64,000 nucleotides of DNA from SHVO01 sp050250575 (GCA_050250575.1 JBFWOJ010000009.1:113591-177590); one strand, 5' to 3'; positions 8,927 to 18,443 are shown, counted from the first letter of the stretch. Translations and numbers: made by a program. The notes: generated from the letters alone by a model not told the origin.

Positions 8927-10630
8927 ATGACTCGCGCGCGCTTTTTGACGAATTTGGCCTTCACCACCGCCGTTGCCTTGGTGCTGCAAGCCTGCGACCG
9001 TCCTTCGCCGCAGGCCGAAGCCAAGCCGCCTTTCACCGTCGTCGAAGCTTCGATCCAGGACATGCAGGCCGCCATGGCCGACGGCCGCACCACCTCGCGC
9101 GCGATTGTCGCGGAGTACCTGCAGCGCATGGGACTGTATGAGGACAAGCTGAACGCAGCGGTGTCGGTGAATGCGAATGCGTTGGCTCAGGCCGAGGCGC
9201 TCGACAAGGAGCGCGCGGCCGGCAAGGTGCGCGGGCCGCTGCACGGGATCCCGGTGGCGCTCAAGGACAACATCATGACCAAGGATGACATGCCGACCTC
9301 GGGCGGCATGCTGGCGTTCAAACACTACATGGCGCCCTACGACGCGACCTTGGTCGCCAATCTCAAGGAGGCCGGCGCGATCATCATCGCCAAGTCCACC
9401 TTGAGCGAACTCGCCGGCTGGTTCGGCAGCGAGTTCCGCCCGGGCGGCTACAACGCCGCCGCGGGGCAGAGCTACAATCCTTACGACCCGCGCGCGAACG
9501 AGAACGGTACGCCGGTGATGGAAGTGGCGGGCTCCAGCTCCGGGGTCGGCGTCGCCGCGAACTTGTGGGCGGCCAACGTCGGGACGTCCACCGGCGGCTC
9601 CATCGAAGGGCCTTCCAACGCCAACATGCTTGTCGGTCTGCGTCCGTCCACCGGGCGGATCAGCCGCTACGGCATCGTACCGTTGACGCTCGATCAGGAT
9701 ACCGCCGGTCCCATGACCAAGTTCGTCGCGGATGCGGCGATCATGCTCGGCGCCATGGAAGGGGCGGCGAGCGATCCCAACGACCCGCGCACGTCCGAAT
9801 GCCAGGCGCCGCCCAACCGCGACTACACCGCGTTCCTGAAAGCCGACGCCCTCAAGGGCGCCCGCATCGGCATTCCGCGCGCCGGTATTTATGCGGCGCA
9901 CACGTTTCCGGGTAAGGCGAAGCCTTTCCAGGGCCTGAAGCCCGAGGAGCTCGAGACCATGGAAAGCGCCATCGCGGCGTTGAAGACGGCGGGCGCCGAG
10001 GTCATCGATCCCGTCGAGCTTCCTAGCATGATCGCGGCCGATCCGGCCCGGAACATCACCTCCCACAACATTTGCCAGCTCGACACCGACGGCACCGCCA
10101 AGGACGATTACTGCTCGACCGTGCTGCGCTACGGCATGAAGCGCGACTTCAATCTTTGGCTCGCATCCCTGGGCGACGGCGCGCCCGTCAAGACGCTCGC
10201 CGAACTGCGCGCGTGGAACACGAAGCACGCCGCCGAAGGTGCCATCCGCTACGGCCAGGGCCGCCTCGACTACGCCGATGCCGTCGATCTCGAGAAGGAC
10301 AAAGCGAAGTGGGAACGCGACCGCGCTGAAGATCTTGTGCTCACCCGTGAGGAAGGACTCGATGCGGCGCTGACCACGCACAAGCTCGACGCCATCATGT
10401 TTCCGGAAGCCAACGGCGCCAACTATGCGACCAAGGCGGGCTACCCGATCATTGTCGTCCCCTACGGGCTCGTGACCAACGACAACCCGGGTGCAAAAGG
10501 CTCGCCCGACAAAAAGCCGTATGGGGTCAGCTTTGTCGGCGGGCACTGTCAGGACCCGAAGATCATCGGGATTGCTTACGCGTTCGAGCAGGCGACCAAG
10601 AAGCGCGTTGCGCCCCGTCACACGCCTTAA
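8927..10630 (+). CDS. Amidase-signature lipoprotein or secreted amidase
   Basis: 567 residues, ATG start after AGGAGA. The N-terminus has a hydrophobic segment ending LVLQAC, a lipobox with Cys23, so the enzyme is probably a lipoprotein. The amidase-signature catalytic set is present: Lys113 in GIPVALKDN, the cis-Ser in AGSSSGVG (about 203) and the nucleophile Ser225 in STGGSIEGPS. The family hydrolyses amide bonds of small amides, peptide amides or acyl amides; the substrate cannot be read from sequence. The loop between the two serines is two residues shorter than usual in the family. It lies just after two TBDRs and before an aldolase, suggesting periplasmic or early hydrolysis of an imported amide. 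Confidence 0.9.
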   Translation: MTRARFLTNLAFTTAVALVLQACDRPSPQAEAKPPFTVVEASIQDMQAAMADGRTTSRAIVAEYLQRMGLYEDKLNAAVSVNANALAQAEALDKERAAGKVRGPLHGIPVALKDNIMTKDDMPTSGGMLAFKHYMAPYDATLVANLKEAGAIIIAKSTLSELAGWFGSEFRPGGYNAAAGQSYNPYDPRANENGTPVMEVAGSSSGVGVAANLWAANVGTSTGGSIEGPSNANMLVGLRPSTGRISRYGIVPLTLDQDTAGPMTKFVADAAIMLGAMEGAASDPNDPRTSECQAPPNRDYTAFLKADALKGARIGIPRAGIYAAHTFPGKAKPFQGLKPEELETMESAIAALKTAGAEVIDPVELPSMIAADPARNITSHNICQLDTDGTAKDDYCSTVLRYGMKRDFNLWLASLGDGAPVKTLAELRAWNTKHAAEGAIRYGQGRLDYADAVDLEKDKAKWERDRAEDLVLTREEGLDAALTTHKLDAIMFPEANGANYATKAGYPIIVVPYGLVTNDNPGAKGSPDKKPYGVSFVGGHCQDPKIIGIAYAFEQATKKRVAPRHTP

Positions 10631-10631
10631 T

Positions 10632-10682
10632 CTGAAAAGGCACGCCGGCTGCGCGACCTGCGGCCGGCGTGTCGTCTTTCAG
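10632..10682 (+). terminator. Extended hairpin after the amidase, possible terminator or attenuator
   Basis: A perfect inner stem, CACGCCGGC (10641-10649) with GCCGGCGTG (10663-10671), is flanked by outer complementary CTGAAA (10632-10637) and TTTCAG (10677-10682). There is only a short T run, so it is not a textbook terminator. It ends six bases before the aldolase ATG at 10688 and could therefore also affect translation start there. Confidence 0.5.
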
Positions 10683-10687
10683 CGCTC

Positions 10688-11464
10688 ATGAATCGTCTCA
10701 AGCAGGCTTTCGCGGACAAGCGCCCGACCATTGGGTTGTGGCAGGCGCTCGCCAATCCCTATACCGCCGAGATCTGCGCCGGCGCCGGGTACGACTGGCT
10801 GATGTTCGACGGCGAGCACGCACCGAACACCCTGCAAACGCTGCTCGCTCAGCTTCAGGCCGTCGCCGCCTATCCGGTGGAAGCGGTGGTCCGGCCCGCG
10901 GCGAACGCCCCGGTGCTGATCAAGCAGCTGTTGGACATGGGATTCCGCTCGCTGCTCGTCCCGATGATCGACACGGCCGAACAGGCCAAGCAGCTCGTCG
11001 CGGCCACCCGGTTTCCCCCGCGCGGGATACGCGGTGTCGCCAGCGCCACCAGTCGTGCGTCTGGATTCGGCGCCGACGCCGCCTATCTCGCGGACGCTCA
11101 CCACCATCTGTGTGTGATTCCGCAGATCGAAAGCCGCACCGCGCTTGACGAGATCGAGGCGATCGCGAGCATTGAAGGAATCGATGCGCTGTTCATCGGC
11201 CCCGGCGACCTTGCCGGTTCCCTGGGGCACCTCGGCGATCCCGGCCACGCGGACGTTCAAGCGGCGATCGCGGACGCCTTCCGGCGGATCGCAAGCGCCG
11301 GAAAGCCCGCGGGAATTTTCGCGCGCACCGCCGAGCAGGCCAGAGCGGCGTTCGCGGCCGGCGCGTCATTCGTCTCGGTCGGCACGGATGTGGGTCTCCT
11401 CGGCGCCGGGGCGCGCGAGCGCGCGCGCCATGCCCGTCCGGACGGCGCCGCCGGCCGAGCCTGA
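10688..11464 (+). CDS. HpcH/HpaI-family aldolase
   Basis: 258 residues, a typical length for class II pyruvate aldolases of the HpaI type, which reversibly split 4-hydroxy-2-oxoacids into pyruvate and an aldehyde. Visible family residues are His44 in FDGEHAPN, Arg69 in AVVRP, Glu148 in IPQIES and Asp174 in GPGDLAGSLG; the Glu and Asp bind the divalent metal. A (beta/alpha)8 barrel is expected. It lies 57 bases after the amidase and 89 before an AceE-like enzyme that could use a 2-oxoacid. The exact substrate is open: HpaI, GarL and RhmA share these motifs. Confidence 0.9.
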   Translation: MNRLKQAFADKRPTIGLWQALANPYTAEICAGAGYDWLMFDGEHAPNTLQTLLAQLQAVAAYPVEAVVRPAANAPVLIKQLLDMGFRSLLVPMIDTAEQAKQLVAATRFPPRGIRGVASATSRASGFGADAAYLADAHHHLCVIPQIESRTALDEIEAIASIEGIDALFIGPGDLAGSLGHLGDPGHADVQAAIADAFRRIASAGKPAGIFARTAEQARAAFAAGASFVSVGTDVGLLGAGARERARHARPDGAAGRA

Positions 11465-11553
11465 TCGCGTTGAATCCCGCCGCTTTTGCGAGCCAAGTGA
11501 TCCTATAGGATTCGCGCTGGCGGCGGCGCGGGCGGGCGGATACTTTGGCGGCC

Positions 11554-13962
11554 ATGGAACAGCGAAATATCAAGCGGCCGGCGCCGGCGGCCGACCTCGA
11601 ATGTCTGACCGCGCTCGAGCAGAAGGTGCTCTGGCTCGCGAGTTGGACCATCCACAACGCCAATCATCTGCGCGACACCGGCGACGGGGTGAAGGTCGGC
11701 GGGCATCAGGCGTCCTCGGCGTCGCTGGCCACCATCATGACCGCGCTCTATTTCTACGTGTTGCGGCCGGAAGACCGCGTCGCGGTCAAGCCGCACGCCA
11801 GCCCCAATCTGCACGCGATCCAATATCTCCTCGGCCGCCAGGCGCGCGAAAAGCTCGAGAACTTCCGCGGCTTCAAGGGTGCGCAGAGCTATCCCTCGCG
11901 GACCAAGGATACCTGCGACGTCGACTTCTCCACCGGCTCGGTCGGTCTCGGGGTGGCGCAGACATTGTTTTCCTCCCTTGTGCAGGACTATGTGCACGCC
12001 CATGGCTGGTCCGAACATCCCAAGGGACGCATGGTCGCGCTCATCGGCGATGCCGAGATGGACGAGGGCAACGTCTTCGAAGCCATGCTCGAAGGCTGGA
12101 AGCAGGGTCTGAAGAATTGCTGGTGGATCGTCGATTACAACCGCCAGAGTCTCGACGCCTGCACGCTCGAAGGCGTGTGGGAGAGATACGCGCAAGTTTT
12201 CCGCACCCTCGATTGGGACGTCGTGATTCTCAAATACGGATCGCTGCTGGAAGCGGCGTTCGAAAAGCCCGGCGGCGACGCGCTCAAATCCTGGATAGAT
12301 GCCTGTCCCAATGCGCTCTACTCCGCGCTGACGTTCCAGGGCGGCGCCGCCTGGCGCAAACGCCTGCTCGCCGACCTCGGCACCAACAATGCCGCCGCCA
12401 GCCTGATCGGCGAAGTCGATGACGCCGGCCTTGCGCGGCTCATGACCAACCTGGCCGGTCACGATCTGCCGACGCTGCTCGGCGCCTTCGCCGCCGTGAC
12501 CCACGAACGGCCGGTCTGTTTCATTTGCTACACCATCAAGGGCTTCGGCCTTCCTCTCGCGGGCCACAAGGACAATCACGCCGGTCTCATGAATCTTCCG
12601 CAGATGGAGGAATTCCGCAGCCGCATGCGCATCCGGCCGGGGCACGAATGGGACTGCTTCGAAGGCCTCGACATCCCCGCCGACCGTCTGCGGGCGTTTC
12701 TCGCCCATGCGCCGCTGGCCGCGGGCTCCGAGCGCCAGCACAAGTCGCCCGCCATCCCGGTCCCCGACGCGGTCGAGCTCGCGATCCCCGACACCATGTC
12801 GACCCAGGCCGGCTTCGGCACCATCATGAACAACATCGGCAAGCTCGAGACCGCTTTTGCCGAACGCATCGTCACCACATCGCCGGATGTCACGGTCTCG
12901 ACCAACTTGGGTGGCTGGGTGAACCGGCGCGGCCTCTTCGCCAGGGACGCGCGCGGCGATGTCTTCAAGGATCAGAAGATCCCCTCGGCCTTCCACTGGG
13001 CCGCCGCGCCCACGGGCCAGCATATGGAGCTCGGGATCGCCGAAGCGAATCTGTTCATCCTGCTCTCGGCGCTCGGGCTGTCGCACACCATCAGCGGGGC
13101 GCGCCTCCTGCCGGTCGGCACGCTCTACGATCCGTTCATCGCCCGCGGCCTCGATGCTTTGAACTACGCCTGTTATCAGGACTCGCGCTTCATCCTGGTC
13201 GCGACGCCCTCCGGCATCAGTCTTGCGCCCGAGGGCGGCGCCCATCAGTCCATCGGCACGCCGCTCATCGGCATGTCCCAGCCGGGCCTGACCTCGTTTG
13301 AGCCGGCGTTCGTCGACGAGCTCGCGGTGATGATGCTCTGGGCCTTCAATCACATTCAAAAGCACGGCAAGGACGCGGTGCGCGGCGCCAATCTGCTCGA
13401 AGACGAGAAGGGCGGTTCGGTTTACCTGCGCCTGTCGACGCGGCCTTTGGAGCAGCCCAGGCGTCAGATGACCGGCGAGCTGCGCCGCGGCATCATCGAC
13501 GGCGCGTACTGGATGCGGAAGCCCGGGCCGAATTGCCAGGCCGTTGTGGCTTATGCGGGCGCGATTGCGCCGGAGGCCATCGCGGCGGCCGGACTGATGG
13601 CCGAGGACCGGCGCGATATCGGGCTCCTCGCGGTCACCTCCATCGACCGGCTCTATGCCGGCTGGACCGCGTCTCACAAGGCGCGTGAAGACGGCGGGGC
13701 CGGCGTATCGCACATCGAGAGTCTGTTCGCCGGACTTCCGCCGCACTGCGGTCTCGTCACCGTTCTCGACGGCCATCCGGCCAGCCTCGGTTGGCTCGGT
13801 TCCGTCGCCGGCCACCGCGTACGGGCGCTCGGCGTCGATGCTTTCGGCCAGACCGGCACGCTCGCGGATCTGTATCGCCACTACGGCATCGATACGCAGG
13901 CCATCATCGCCGCCGCGCAGCACCTCACCCAGGGCCGCCCCATTCGTTACAGCGGGATGTAA
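11554..13962 (+). CDS. AceE/transketolase-like thiamine-diphosphate enzyme
   Basis: About 802 residues from ATG 11554; a TTG three codons upstream is less likely. The layout is that of homodimeric pyruvate dehydrogenase E1 and transketolase: an N-terminal ThDP domain with GGHQASSASLATIM (about residue 50) and the cofactor motif GDAEMDEGNVFEAM ending in NCWWIVDYNRQSLD (about 165-205), then HKDNHAGLMN, a pyrimidine domain and a C-terminal domain. It is nearer AceE/MdeB than true transketolase. No lipoyl E2 or E3 gene is adjacent. It follows an HpaI aldolase, so a 2-oxoacid product such as pyruvate is a plausible substrate. Which acceptor it uses is unknown. Confidence 0.8.
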   Translation: MEQRNIKRPAPAADLECLTALEQKVLWLASWTIHNANHLRDTGDGVKVGGHQASSASLATIMTALYFYVLRPEDRVAVKPHASPNLHAIQYLLGRQAREKLENFRGFKGAQSYPSRTKDTCDVDFSTGSVGLGVAQTLFSSLVQDYVHAHGWSEHPKGRMVALIGDAEMDEGNVFEAMLEGWKQGLKNCWWIVDYNRQSLDACTLEGVWERYAQVFRTLDWDVVILKYGSLLEAAFEKPGGDALKSWIDACPNALYSALTFQGGAAWRKRLLADLGTNNAAASLIGEVDDAGLARLMTNLAGHDLPTLLGAFAAVTHERPVCFICYTIKGFGLPLAGHKDNHAGLMNLPQMEEFRSRMRIRPGHEWDCFEGLDIPADRLRAFLAHAPLAAGSERQHKSPAIPVPDAVELAIPDTMSTQAGFGTIMNNIGKLETAFAERIVTTSPDVTVSTNLGGWVNRRGLFARDARGDVFKDQKIPSAFHWAAAPTGQHMELGIAEANLFILLSALGLSHTISGARLLPVGTLYDPFIARGLDALNYACYQDSRFILVATPSGISLAPEGGAHQSIGTPLIGMSQPGLTSFEPAFVDELAVMMLWAFNHIQKHGKDAVRGANLLEDEKGGSVYLRLSTRPLEQPRRQMTGELRRGIIDGAYWMRKPGPNCQAVVAYAGAIAPEAIAAAGLMAEDRRDIGLLAVTSIDRLYAGWTASHKAREDGGAGVSHIESLFAGLPPHCGLVTVLDGHPASLGWLGSVAGHRVRALGVDAFGQTGTLADLYRHYGIDTQAIIAAAQHLTQGRPIRYSGM

Positions 13963-14036
13963 TTTTCTCGCCCCGGCTTCGAAACCGCGTCGGATCGGTC
14001 TAGGATCGTCCGACCTTCAAGGGCAGGGGGCTCCGG

Positions 14037-15572
14037 ATGATTTCACGCCGCTTCTTCATGGCGGCCGGCGGGCTGACGGTCTCCGTACCAAAGGCCATCG
14101 CCCAGTCCAGCCGGTACCACTTCACGCTCGGCGTCGCCTCGGGCTGTCCCAGGCCGGACGGCATCGTGTTGTGGACGCGCCTCGCGCCGGATCCGCTGCG
14201 CGGCGGCGGCATGCCGCGGGGCAAAGCCGCCGTGCGCTACCGCCTGTGCTCCGACCAGGCGATGCGGCGCACGGTGCGTGAAGGCATCGCCGAAACGTCC
14301 GAAGCAAAAGCGCACGCCGTGCATGTCGTGATCCGCGGGTTGGAGCCGGGCCGCGAATATTGGTACCAGTTCACGTTCGGTGCGGATGAAAGCCCCGTCG
14401 GCCGCACCAAGTCGGCGGACATTGAAGCCGCGTCGGCAAGGCTCGCGCTCGCGAGCTGCGCTCATTACGAAGCCGGTCAATTCGCGGCCTACGGCGACAT
14501 CGCCGCCTGGGCGCCCGACTGCGTCATTCATGTCGGCGACTACATTTACGAAACCGGCCCGGGGATCCTCGGCCTGCGCAGCGCCGATGTCGGCGGGTTC
14601 ACGGCCGTGTGGGAGAATGTCCGCCAGCATGTGGGCGCCGAGACCGTCACGCTGTGGGACTACCGCAACCGCTATGCGCTCTACAAAAGCGAGCCGGCGT
14701 TGCAAGCCGCCCATGCCGCGGCGCCGTGGATCGCCGCGCTCGACGATCACGAGCTCGACAACAACTGGACGGCGGACATTCCGCAGGATCCCTGGGCGCA
14801 GACGCCCCTTGAATTCAAGGTGCGCAAGCTGGCCGCGCTCCAGGCGTACTACGAGCACCTGCCGCTCGAACAGCCGCCCCGGGTCAACGGCATCGAGTCC
14901 CACCTCCAGCTCTACGGCACGTATCGATTTGGACCGGCACAAGTGCACCTGCTCGATACGCGGCAGTACCGTTCCGACCAGGTGTGCGAGGCGGGCGGAA
15001 ATCCCGCCGATCGCAGCTGCGATGCGCTGAACGATCCGAATCTCTCCATGACCGGCGCCGCCCAGGAGCGCTGGCTCGTCAAGGAGCTGAAGGACTCCGC
15101 GGCGCCGTTCAACGTCATCGCCTCGCAAACCTGGTTCGCGCCCTACCGTTACGACGACGGCAAGGATGCGCCGCAGGTCAACATGGACCAATGGGATGGA
15201 TACCCGCTGCAGCGCCGGCGGCTGATCGATGTCCTGGCATCGGGGGTTTCAAATCCAATCGTGCTCAGCGGCGATTGGCACTGCGCTGCGGCGATGCGGA
15301 TTCACAAGGACCCGTGGGACGCCACATCGCCGCGCATCGGGCACAACTTCTGCGGCACGTCCATTTCGTCCCACTGTCCCTGGTCGCAGGCGATGCGGGC
15401 CGCCAGGGATTTCAACCCGCATGTCGACCACTACAACGGCGACAGCCGCGGTTACCTGCGCTGCGAAGTCACCGGGCGCAATTGGCGCTCGGACTACCGG
15501 GTCCTCGCCGACCCGCGCGACCCCAGGTCCGCCGTGGCCACGGACGTCACCATCGACACCCGCGACGTCTGA
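14037..15572 (+). CDS. PhoD-family alkaline phosphatase, Tat-exported
   Basis: 511 residues. The N-terminus MISRRFFMAAGGLTVS is a twin-arginine signal and AIAQS is a likely cleavage site. An Ig-like N-terminal domain is followed by the PhoD metallophosphatase domain: VIHVGDYIYET (about 165), DDHELDNNW (about 238) and VLSGDWHCAAA (about 410) carry the Ca/Fe-binding and active-site residues. These enzymes hydrolyse phosphodiesters and phosphomonoesters, including phospholipid head groups or teichoic acids, in the periplasm. It follows the AceE-like gene by 74 bases on the same strand. No Pho box was searched for successfully, so phosphate control is only a family expectation. Confidence 0.9.
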   Translation: MISRRFFMAAGGLTVSVPKAIAQSSRYHFTLGVASGCPRPDGIVLWTRLAPDPLRGGGMPRGKAAVRYRLCSDQAMRRTVREGIAETSEAKAHAVHVVIRGLEPGREYWYQFTFGADESPVGRTKSADIEAASARLALASCAHYEAGQFAAYGDIAAWAPDCVIHVGDYIYETGPGILGLRSADVGGFTAVWENVRQHVGAETVTLWDYRNRYALYKSEPALQAAHAAAPWIAALDDHELDNNWTADIPQDPWAQTPLEFKVRKLAALQAYYEHLPLEQPPRVNGIESHLQLYGTYRFGPAQVHLLDTRQYRSDQVCEAGGNPADRSCDALNDPNLSMTGAAQERWLVKELKDSAAPFNVIASQTWFAPYRYDDGKDAPQVNMDQWDGYPLQRRRLIDVLASGVSNPIVLSGDWHCAAAMRIHKDPWDATSPRIGHNFCGTSISSHCPWSQAMRAARDFNPHVDHYNGDSRGYLRCEVTGRNWRSDYRVLADPRDPRSAVATDVTIDTRDV

Positions 15573-15663
15573 GTTTTTTAGGTCACCGCCCCGGCGCGAA
15601 AACCTCTTTCCGGGCTTGCGTCCGGCGCTTTAGAAAAGAGGTCTCGAAACGGGGAGGGAAAGC

Positions 15664-16464
15664 GTGCAACGGGCGACTTTGCGCTTGCGGGACGGCGGCC
15701 GCGTTCCTTGCGTCGTGCCGCAGGATGAAGCGACCGCGCGCGACGTCGGCCTCTGCGTCCACGCGCCTGCGCAGGTCGCCGAAGGGCTCATGCTGCGGCT
15801 CCAGTCCGCCGAGGGCGCGCCGATTGAACTGAAGGCGCGCGAGGTGGTCGGGATCGAGATGGATCCGCCCTACGTGCTTCTGCGGAATTTCCTCTCCGAA
15901 CAGGACGCCGAGCGCGCCATGGCTCATGCCCTTGCGCACGAGGCCGAGTTTCGGGACTCGACGGTCGCCCATGTCGATCATCTGGGTGGCTATGCCACCG
16001 ACACGCGGCTGCGCCGCTCGCGCATCCTCGACAACGTCGCCGACGTGGCGCCGATGATCGGACGGCGGCTCTACGAGGTTATGCCCCGCATCTTTCAGTC
16101 CCTCGGCATGGCGCCGATTCCCTTCCGCAACGTTGAAATGCAGCTCTCGGCTCACGGCGACGGCGATTTCTTCAACACGCACACCGACAACGGCCTGCCG
16201 GAGATCGCCCACCGGACGATGAGCTACGTCTACTATTTTCACCGCGAGCCCAAGCGCTTCACCGGCGGGCACTTGAGGCTCTACAGGACCGTCATCCACG
16301 AAGGGGTGCATTCCGCTGGCGATCTGGTCGCCGATATCGATCCGCCGCGCAACGGGTTGATGGTGTTCCCGAGCTACATCCAGCACGAGGTCAGCCCGAT
16401 CTCCTGTCCGTCCTCGGCCCTCGCCGATCAGCGGCTGACGTTGAATGGGTGGCTCGTCGCCTGA
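15664..16464 (+). CDS. 2-oxoglutarate/Fe(II)-dependent oxygenase, prolyl-4-hydroxylase-like
   Basis: 266 residues from GTG 15664. The facial triad is visible as His173 and Asp175 in NTHTDNG and His241 in YIQHEV; Arg257 in DQRLTLNGW is the likely 2-oxoglutarate anchor. The GGHLRLY and MVFPS strands are typical of the double-stranded beta-helix fold. Residues 1-65 form an extra N-terminal region I do not recognise. Similar genes often sit near TBDRs, but the substrate is not predictable. The next intact same-strand gene is over 1 kb away, so it probably ends this transcription block. Confidence 0.85.
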   Translation: MQRATLRLRDGGRVPCVVPQDEATARDVGLCVHAPAQVAEGLMLRLQSAEGAPIELKAREVVGIEMDPPYVLLRNFLSEQDAERAMAHALAHEAEFRDSTVAHVDHLGGYATDTRLRRSRILDNVADVAPMIGRRLYEVMPRIFQSLGMAPIPFRNVEMQLSAHGDGDFFNTHTDNGLPEIAHRTMSYVYYFHREPKRFTGGHLRLYRTVIHEGVHSAGDLVADIDPPRNGLMVFPSYIQHEVSPISCPSSALADQRLTLNGWLVA

Positions 16465-16587
16465 CGCACCGCGCAACTCAACCGCGTCGCGCGTTATGCC
16501 AACCTCCGCGCCTCCGCCGCCTTTCCAGGTTCGAACCGTTTACGACGGTGTCGTACGTGACGAAGCGGGCGCCATGGGTGCCTCACT

Positions 16588-16995
16588 TTAAGACCGTGCG
16601 TACATTAGCCATTCCGCGCGCGTAATTCTGTACAGAGCATAAGGACGCAGAGGATGATCTTCAGGTAGTCCTGAGGCCAGGTAGTCTTTCACGTGCTTCA
16701 TGCCGATGCGTTTCATAACTCCAATTGAACGCCCGTTGGCCAGCGCAGACATCGAATAGATATCCGTAAGCCCCATTGTTTCAAAACCATAGGCCAGCAC
16801 CGCCCTCGCTGCTTCGCTTGCATATCCTCTGCCCCAGCAGTCGGTGCGAAGCGCCACCCGATTTCAACGCAAGGGCCAAAGTCGAACTCGAAGCGGTGAG
16901 GGCCCATCCCGATGCCCACGATGATATCCGCAACGCCAGGAGCTTCTACCGCCCACCAGGGATCGCGCCCGCGGCGGCAATCCGCACCTGAACTG
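16588..16995 (-). pseudogene. GNAT acetyltransferase (RimJ/RimL-like), frameshifted
   Basis: Two minus-strand frames together make the body of a RimJ-type N-acetyltransferase. Upstream, WWAVEAPGVADIIVGIGMG leads to PCVEIGWRFA, ending near 16851. A shifted frame then continues with CWGRGYASEAARAVLAYGFE, NGRSIGVMKRIGM and a TAA stop at 16588. The join in the family is usually GWRLA...WGRGYA, so one base was gained or lost near 16850. The N-terminal substrate-binding part is not recognisable upstream of about 16995. A sequencing error could produce the shift, but the missing 5' part favours real decay. Confidence 0.7.
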
Positions 16996-17445
16996 GACCA
17001 AGCGCTGGTGACCAACGCCGTTTCGGGAAGTGAGAGTTTTCGATCCGCCTCAATTTCCAGAATTATGCAACGAATGCCGCAAGGCTGAGGCGTCGCTTGC
17101 AAACACGAAAATAGCGGCGCAGCGTCGCGACGACCGCGGCTGGCAGCGGCAGGCAGGAAACTGGACTCGGAGATGGACAGTTCCATCAGATGCAGCCGCG
17201 CACAGCGGCTCGCGTGCGATTATCCTGGCCATTTGTAGCCCGCGCTTATGAAGGTTCTGAAATGATGGGTCTGGAAGCGGTGGCAGTTTGCGACGCGGCA
17301 TCGGGCATCCAATCTCACTGATGTTGTCTGAATTCCTTTTCACGCGAGCTGATCGCCTATCCTACGAAGTTTGTGCCCGACGGCTCATTCCGCAAATTCC
17401 CTGCGCGTGGAAGCAGGGATTTTGACGGGCCTCCGCTGGACAAAC
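16996..17445. other. Gene-poor stretch, no intact gene seen
   Basis: About 450 bases between the broken GNAT gene and a broken small gene. Several short frames exist on both strands, but none has a convincing start, ribosome-binding site or family motif. Base composition is lower in G+C than in the flanking operons. I read it as decayed intergenic DNA. Confidence 0.4.
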
Positions 17446-17714
17446 TCACTGGCGGTATTTCTTGTGAGCCTTGGCGCTCTTCGCGGTGCGCTCAGGCGGT
17501 GGAGGAGGTAAGAAACTCCTCGACGGCCCTGGAGCGGCTTGGGCAACTGGCTCAGGTGGCAATTCGTTCGGATGGCTCCGCATATGCTCCGTGATGAGGA
17601 CATCCCAGGTCTGCGCCATTTCGAGGAGCAATTTTCGGTGTCTTCACTTGCGGCGGAGCCAGCAAGTTTTCGGCATGAGACGGCGTGACTCCGGTATTCG
17701 TCTACCTTCCCCAT
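17446..17714 (-). pseudogene. Small helical protein gene with a frameshift
   Basis: From ATG 17714 the minus strand reads MGKVDEYRSHAVSCRKLAGS and continues to about ASEDTE. Continuity then moves to another frame with LLLEMAQTWDVLITEHMRSH and a stop at 17446. Joined, this gives about 88 residues of the small helical type common in rhizobia-like genomes (DEYR-A-A-C...A.....LLEMA..W). A single-base change near 17637 separates the halves. The Pro-rich tail PSRSFLPPPPPERTAKS is unusual. An intact relative may be the gene at 21215. Confidence 0.6.
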
Positions 17715-17861
17715 GCGCCACCTCGAAGTCCAAGACGGACCAAAGAAACGTACGATATCGTGAGTTCACGATGAACCGTGTAAGGTTCAAGACCGACCGA
17801 GTCGGTAATCTTTCCGTTGAAGATTGTTTTGAGATGGCAAGGTTAAGACGCCGAGGGGGCC

Positions 17862-18443
17862 ATGACAAAGTATACGTGCTATTTCATCACCCCGGAAAAC
17901 AAGGCTGAAGTTTGCTTTTTTGTCGAAGCGTCTTCGGCCCTGGAAGCTGCGGAACAAGCAAAAGCCCGGTTCGAAGGAGCCGGTTATGCCGCGCTTGAAA
18001 TTTGGGATGGTGGTGTGTGCGCGCTGAACCTGCGCGAACAACCTTCCACGCTATCGGAGAATCGCGGACCTATCCCTCAATCGGCAGCAATACTCGTCGT
18101 AGATGATGAATCTATGGTCCGGTCCATCACTGCGAACCTTTTGAGAGAGGAAGGTTTCACAGTAACCGAGGCGGAATCGGGCGAAGACGCCTTGAACAAG
18201 TGCGCTGCCGGTCTGCGGTTTAGCATCCTTCTTACGGACATACGTATGCCGGATATGACCGGTTTCGAACTGGCGAACCGTGTTGCGGATCACTACCCCT
18301 CAACGAAAGTAATCTACGTGACTGGATATCCGGTGAAGGAATCCGGACCCCTAAATGTCATGCGGCCGGGATCGGAGCTGCTTCATAAACCCGTTCCTAT
18401 CGCCCGGCTTGCAGCCTCCGTGCGGCGCGCTTTAGGACGGTAA
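17862..18443 (+). CDS. Response regulator receiver with an N-terminal extension
   Basis: 193 residues. Residues 75-190 are a complete CheY-like receiver: acidic Asp81/Asp82 in VVDDES, phospho-acceptor Asp126 in LLTDIRMPD, switch Thr154 in YVTGY and Lys176 in HKPV. There is no C-terminal DNA-binding output domain. Residues 1-58 (starting MTKYTCYFITPENKAEVCFF, ending near WDGGVCALNL) form a small separate domain I do not recognise, joined by a short linker. No sensor kinase is adjacent. It may receive phosphate from a hybrid kinase elsewhere or act as a phosphate sink. Confidence 0.85.
   Translation: MTKYTCYFITPENKAEVCFFVEASSALEAAEQAKARFEGAGYAALEIWDGGVCALNLREQPSTLSENRGPIPQSAAILVVDDESMVRSITANLLREEGFTVTEAESGEDALNKCAAGLRFSILLTDIRMPDMTGFELANRVADHYPSTKVIYVTGYPVKESGPLNVMRPGSELLHKPVPIARLAASVRRALGR

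Noticed and set aside
7019..10621. Open antisense frame of 1200 codons across the second TBDR and the amidase
   Set aside because: It spans two clear genes and an intergenic terminator, and its product has shadow-like composition.
11545..11553. TTG start three codons upstream for the AceE-like gene
   Set aside because: ATG at 11554 starts a normal N-terminus and no ribosome-binding site favours the TTG.
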